NCBI GenBank assembly: GCA_017433975.1
Contig: JAFRGD010000031.1
Coordinates: 1 to 64,000, forward strand
DNA length: 64,000 nt
Source: Mogibacterium sp.
Lineage (GTDB): Bacteria; Bacillota; Clostridia; Peptostreptococcales; Anaerovoracaceae
Direction of reading: 5' to 3'
Shown here: piece after piece, positions 62,374-64,000 of the stretch
Numbering within the stretch: position 1 is the first letter of the stretch
Layout of the letters: the number at the start of each line of letters is the position of its first letter
Made by a program: the position numbers and the translations under genes
The notes under the pieces: model-generated
Seen by the model: the letters and a program-made list of their open reading frames with translations, nothing else
The model's database searches: none
What the model was told of the DNA's origin: nothing

Positions 62374-64000
62374 ATGGCAGTTCACTATAACGCATTCATT
62401 TCATATAACCACAATCCGCGGGACATGAAGATCGCCGCACTGCTCCAGCAAAAGCTGGAGCATTTCCGCGCGCCGATGCGGGTCAAGACGGCCGACGAGA
62501 TCCCTTCCATCAAGCGGATCTTTCTGGACAAGGGAGAGCTCGGCGTCTCCACCGACCTGAACGAAGAGATTCAGGTCGCTCTGGAGAACTCCGACTATCT
62601 CATCGTCATCTGCTCCCCGGAGTCCAACGCGTCCGTCTGGGTGCACCGCGAAATCGGCTTTTTCCTGCGGAATCATACCGTCGACCACATTCTGACGGTT
62701 ATCACGGCCGGCGAGCCAAACGATGTGCTCCCGGAGGAGATTCTGTCCAAAGATGTCGTGGACGAGGACGGGACGGTTCATAAGGTGCTCCGGGAGCCGC
62801 TTTCCTGCGATTACCGGCTTCCGGTCAAGCAGGCCAACAAAGTAGAACTCCCGCGGCTCGTCGCCGCCATCCTCGGAATCCGTTACGACGACCTCATGCA
62901 GCGGCAGCGCCATTACCGCATGGTTCGGGCAGCCGCCATCGGCGGAACGGCTTTCGTGCTCATGATCATCGCGATCGCATACCTGATCTGGAGCAACCAC
63001 CGCATCCGGGAGAACTACGAGAATACGCTGCGCGAGCAGTCCCGGGCGCTGGCCATCCAGTCCGGGCTGGCGCTGAACGACGGGGACCGGCCGCTCGCGA
63101 TCGAGTACGCGCTGGAGGCGCTTCCGTCGGAGGACGGGGACCGGCCGGTCGTACCCGAGGCGGTGCATGCGCTTGCGAGCGCGGAGGGCGTTTATCAGAC
63201 GCCGGACGGCAGCTGGCTGACGTCCGTCCGGAGTTACTACGACTTCGAAATAACAGATTATATTACAGATGCGGACGGTGCGATCACACATCTGCTTGGC
63301 TTCAACAACAACCGCTTAGCCGTGATGGACGTGGCCACCGGAACCGACGTCTGCGAGGCCTACGGCAAGGAACTGCAGGCGAACGGGGAGGAAGTCTCCG
63401 TGCTGAAAGCATTCGATGAGGGTTCTTTCCTGCTGATCGTATCCGGCGAGCTCCGGATGTATGACCTTTCGACAGGGGCGGAGCGCTGGACCACGGATCT
63501 GAACGAGTACGGCGAGGCCATCTCCGATGCGTTCCTGTATAAAGGGGGCGTCTGGGTCTGCGTCCGGACCATGGACTTCGACGAGAATTACAACACGGTG
63601 TACACACTGACGATGGTGGAAGTCGACGCCGCGTCCGGCCGTGTGCTTCGACAGGCTGAGGTGTCGGATTACTATAGCTTTAATGACGAATGGGCACAGT
63701 CCGCGGACGGGCGGCGCATCGCGTTTTCGATGTCCTACTATTCTGATGAAGCCATCAATGAAGAGGAGCAGGCGGCCAAAAAAGACATGATTACGGTCTT
63801 TGACGCGGAGAGCGGCGAATCCTCCTCATGGACCACGGACAAGTTCATCACCGACCTCGCGTTTGACCGGGAGGACGCGCTGCTCGTCTGTCAGATCGAG
63901 CAGCGGCCGTCGATGAGCGATTTCTCGCTGTACGACACCGGTATCTATGAATTCAACCTGCGGAACCGGCGGAAATACTTCGTCCTGTCCGGGCAGCGCA
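62374..64000 (+). CDS. TIR-domain transmembrane protein with propeller-like C terminus, 3' end missing
   Basis: The frame is open to the window edge (542 residues visible). Residues 1 to about 125 form a TIR-like domain: YNAFISYNHN, then SDYLIVICSPESNASVWVHR with E93 at the position of the NADase catalytic glutamate. A membrane helix follows (about 186-207), then a charged helical segment with RALAIQSGLALNDGDRPLA. From about residue 280 beta-rich repeats follow that resemble a WD40/quinoprotein propeller (FDAESGESSSWTTD and similar). AGGAGG precedes the ATG. The topology predicts a cytosolic TIR and an extracellular sensor. A defence or envelope-stress role is inference. Confidence 0.75.
   Translation, partial: MAVHYNAFISYNHNPRDMKIAALLQQKLEHFRAPMRVKTADEIPSIKRIFLDKGELGVSTDLNEEIQVALENSDYLIVICSPESNASVWVHREIGFFLRNHTVDHILTVITAGEPNDVLPEEILSKDVVDEDGTVHKVLREPLSCDYRLPVKQANKVELPRLVAAILGIRYDDLMQRQRHYRMVRAAAIGGTAFVLMIIAIAYLIWSNHRIRENYENTLREQSRALAIQSGLALNDGDRPLAIEYALEALPSEDGDRPVVPEAVHALASAEGVYQTPDGSWLTSVRSYYDFEITDYITDADGAITHLLGFNNNRLAVMDVATGTDVCEAYGKELQANGEEVSVLKAFDEGSFLLIVSGELRMYDLSTGAERWTTDLNEYGEAISDAFLYKGGVWVCVRTMDFDENYNTVYTLTMVEVDAASGRVLRQAEVSDYYSFNDEWAQSADGRRIAFSMSYYSDEAINEEEQAAKKDMITVFDAESGESSSWTTDKFITDLAFDREDALLVCQIEQRPSMSDFSLYDTGIYEFNLRNRRKYFVLSGQR

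Noticed and set aside
62401..63291. Antisense open frame of about 296 codons opposite the TIR gene
   Set aside because: The plus-strand frame has AGGAGG, TIR motifs and a membrane helix; the antisense frame has none of these.

Overview
The window looks like a chromosome segment from an anaerobic, amino-acid-fermenting Bacillota of the Clostridia. The reasons are the HrcA/CIRCE heat-shock operon, a T-box leader on thrS, AGGAGG-type ribosome binding sites with TTG and GTG starts, two 2-oxoacid:ferredoxin oxidoreductase operons, a tungsten-type aldehyde oxidoreductase, an [FeFe]-hydrogenase-like sensor and HemW. G+C is high (upper fifties by eye). A family XIII / Anaerovoracaceae-like gut organism would fit, but that placement is a guess.

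Layout. 1-7.7 kb: the 3' end of a repeat-rich surface protein, a YhhN membrane protein, a lipid kinase, an aldehyde ferredoxin oxidoreductase with its own MoaD/ThiS-like partner, and a 5'-nucleotidase lipoprotein. 7.7-20 kb: an M20 amidohydrolase, T-box-thrS followed closely by a heterodimeric ABC exporter, a DJ-1/PfpI protein, trxB, CIRCE-htpG and an Mrp/NBP35 ATPase. 20-26 kb: an A+T-rich nuclease-like orphan gene, then a cupin regulator and a potABCD polyamine transporter. 26-31 kb: CIRCE-hrcA-grpE-dnaK-dnaJ. 31-36.4 kb: two divergent paralogous M20 amidohydrolases flanking a large hairpin, and two MFS carriers. 36.5-43 kb: an aminotransferase, then an operon of a sensory [FeFe]-hydrogenase-like protein, a SpoIIE-type phosphatase, a D-cysteine desulfhydrase-like enzyme and a GH25 lysozyme. 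43-58.7 kb: a fermentation and transport region with two DABC 2-oxoacid oxidoreductase operons, two MFS carriers, an aminotransferase, two GntR regulators, a butyrate-kinase-type kinase, a PduL phosphotransacylase and an APC amino acid permease. 58.8-64 kb: rpsT, lepA, hemW and the 5' part of a TIR-transmembrane-propeller protein cut by the window edge.

How the genes work together. The 43-58.7 kb region can be read as a complete route: amino acid uptake (APC, MFS), transamination, ferredoxin-dependent oxidative decarboxylation to acyl-CoA (KOR/VOR), phosphorolysis by PduL, and ATP from the acyl-phosphate by the Buk-type kinase. Two promoter motif families tie this region together. One is an A+T-rich TAGAAnTATTTTATAA-like motif around a PAS-HTH regulator. 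The other is ATTGGT-N6-ACCAAT near two GntR genes. The strongest leads for new biology are these regulatory circuits, the hydrogenase-sensor/phosphatase operon and the TIR-propeller protein. All functional assignments come from reading the translations; no database search was run.
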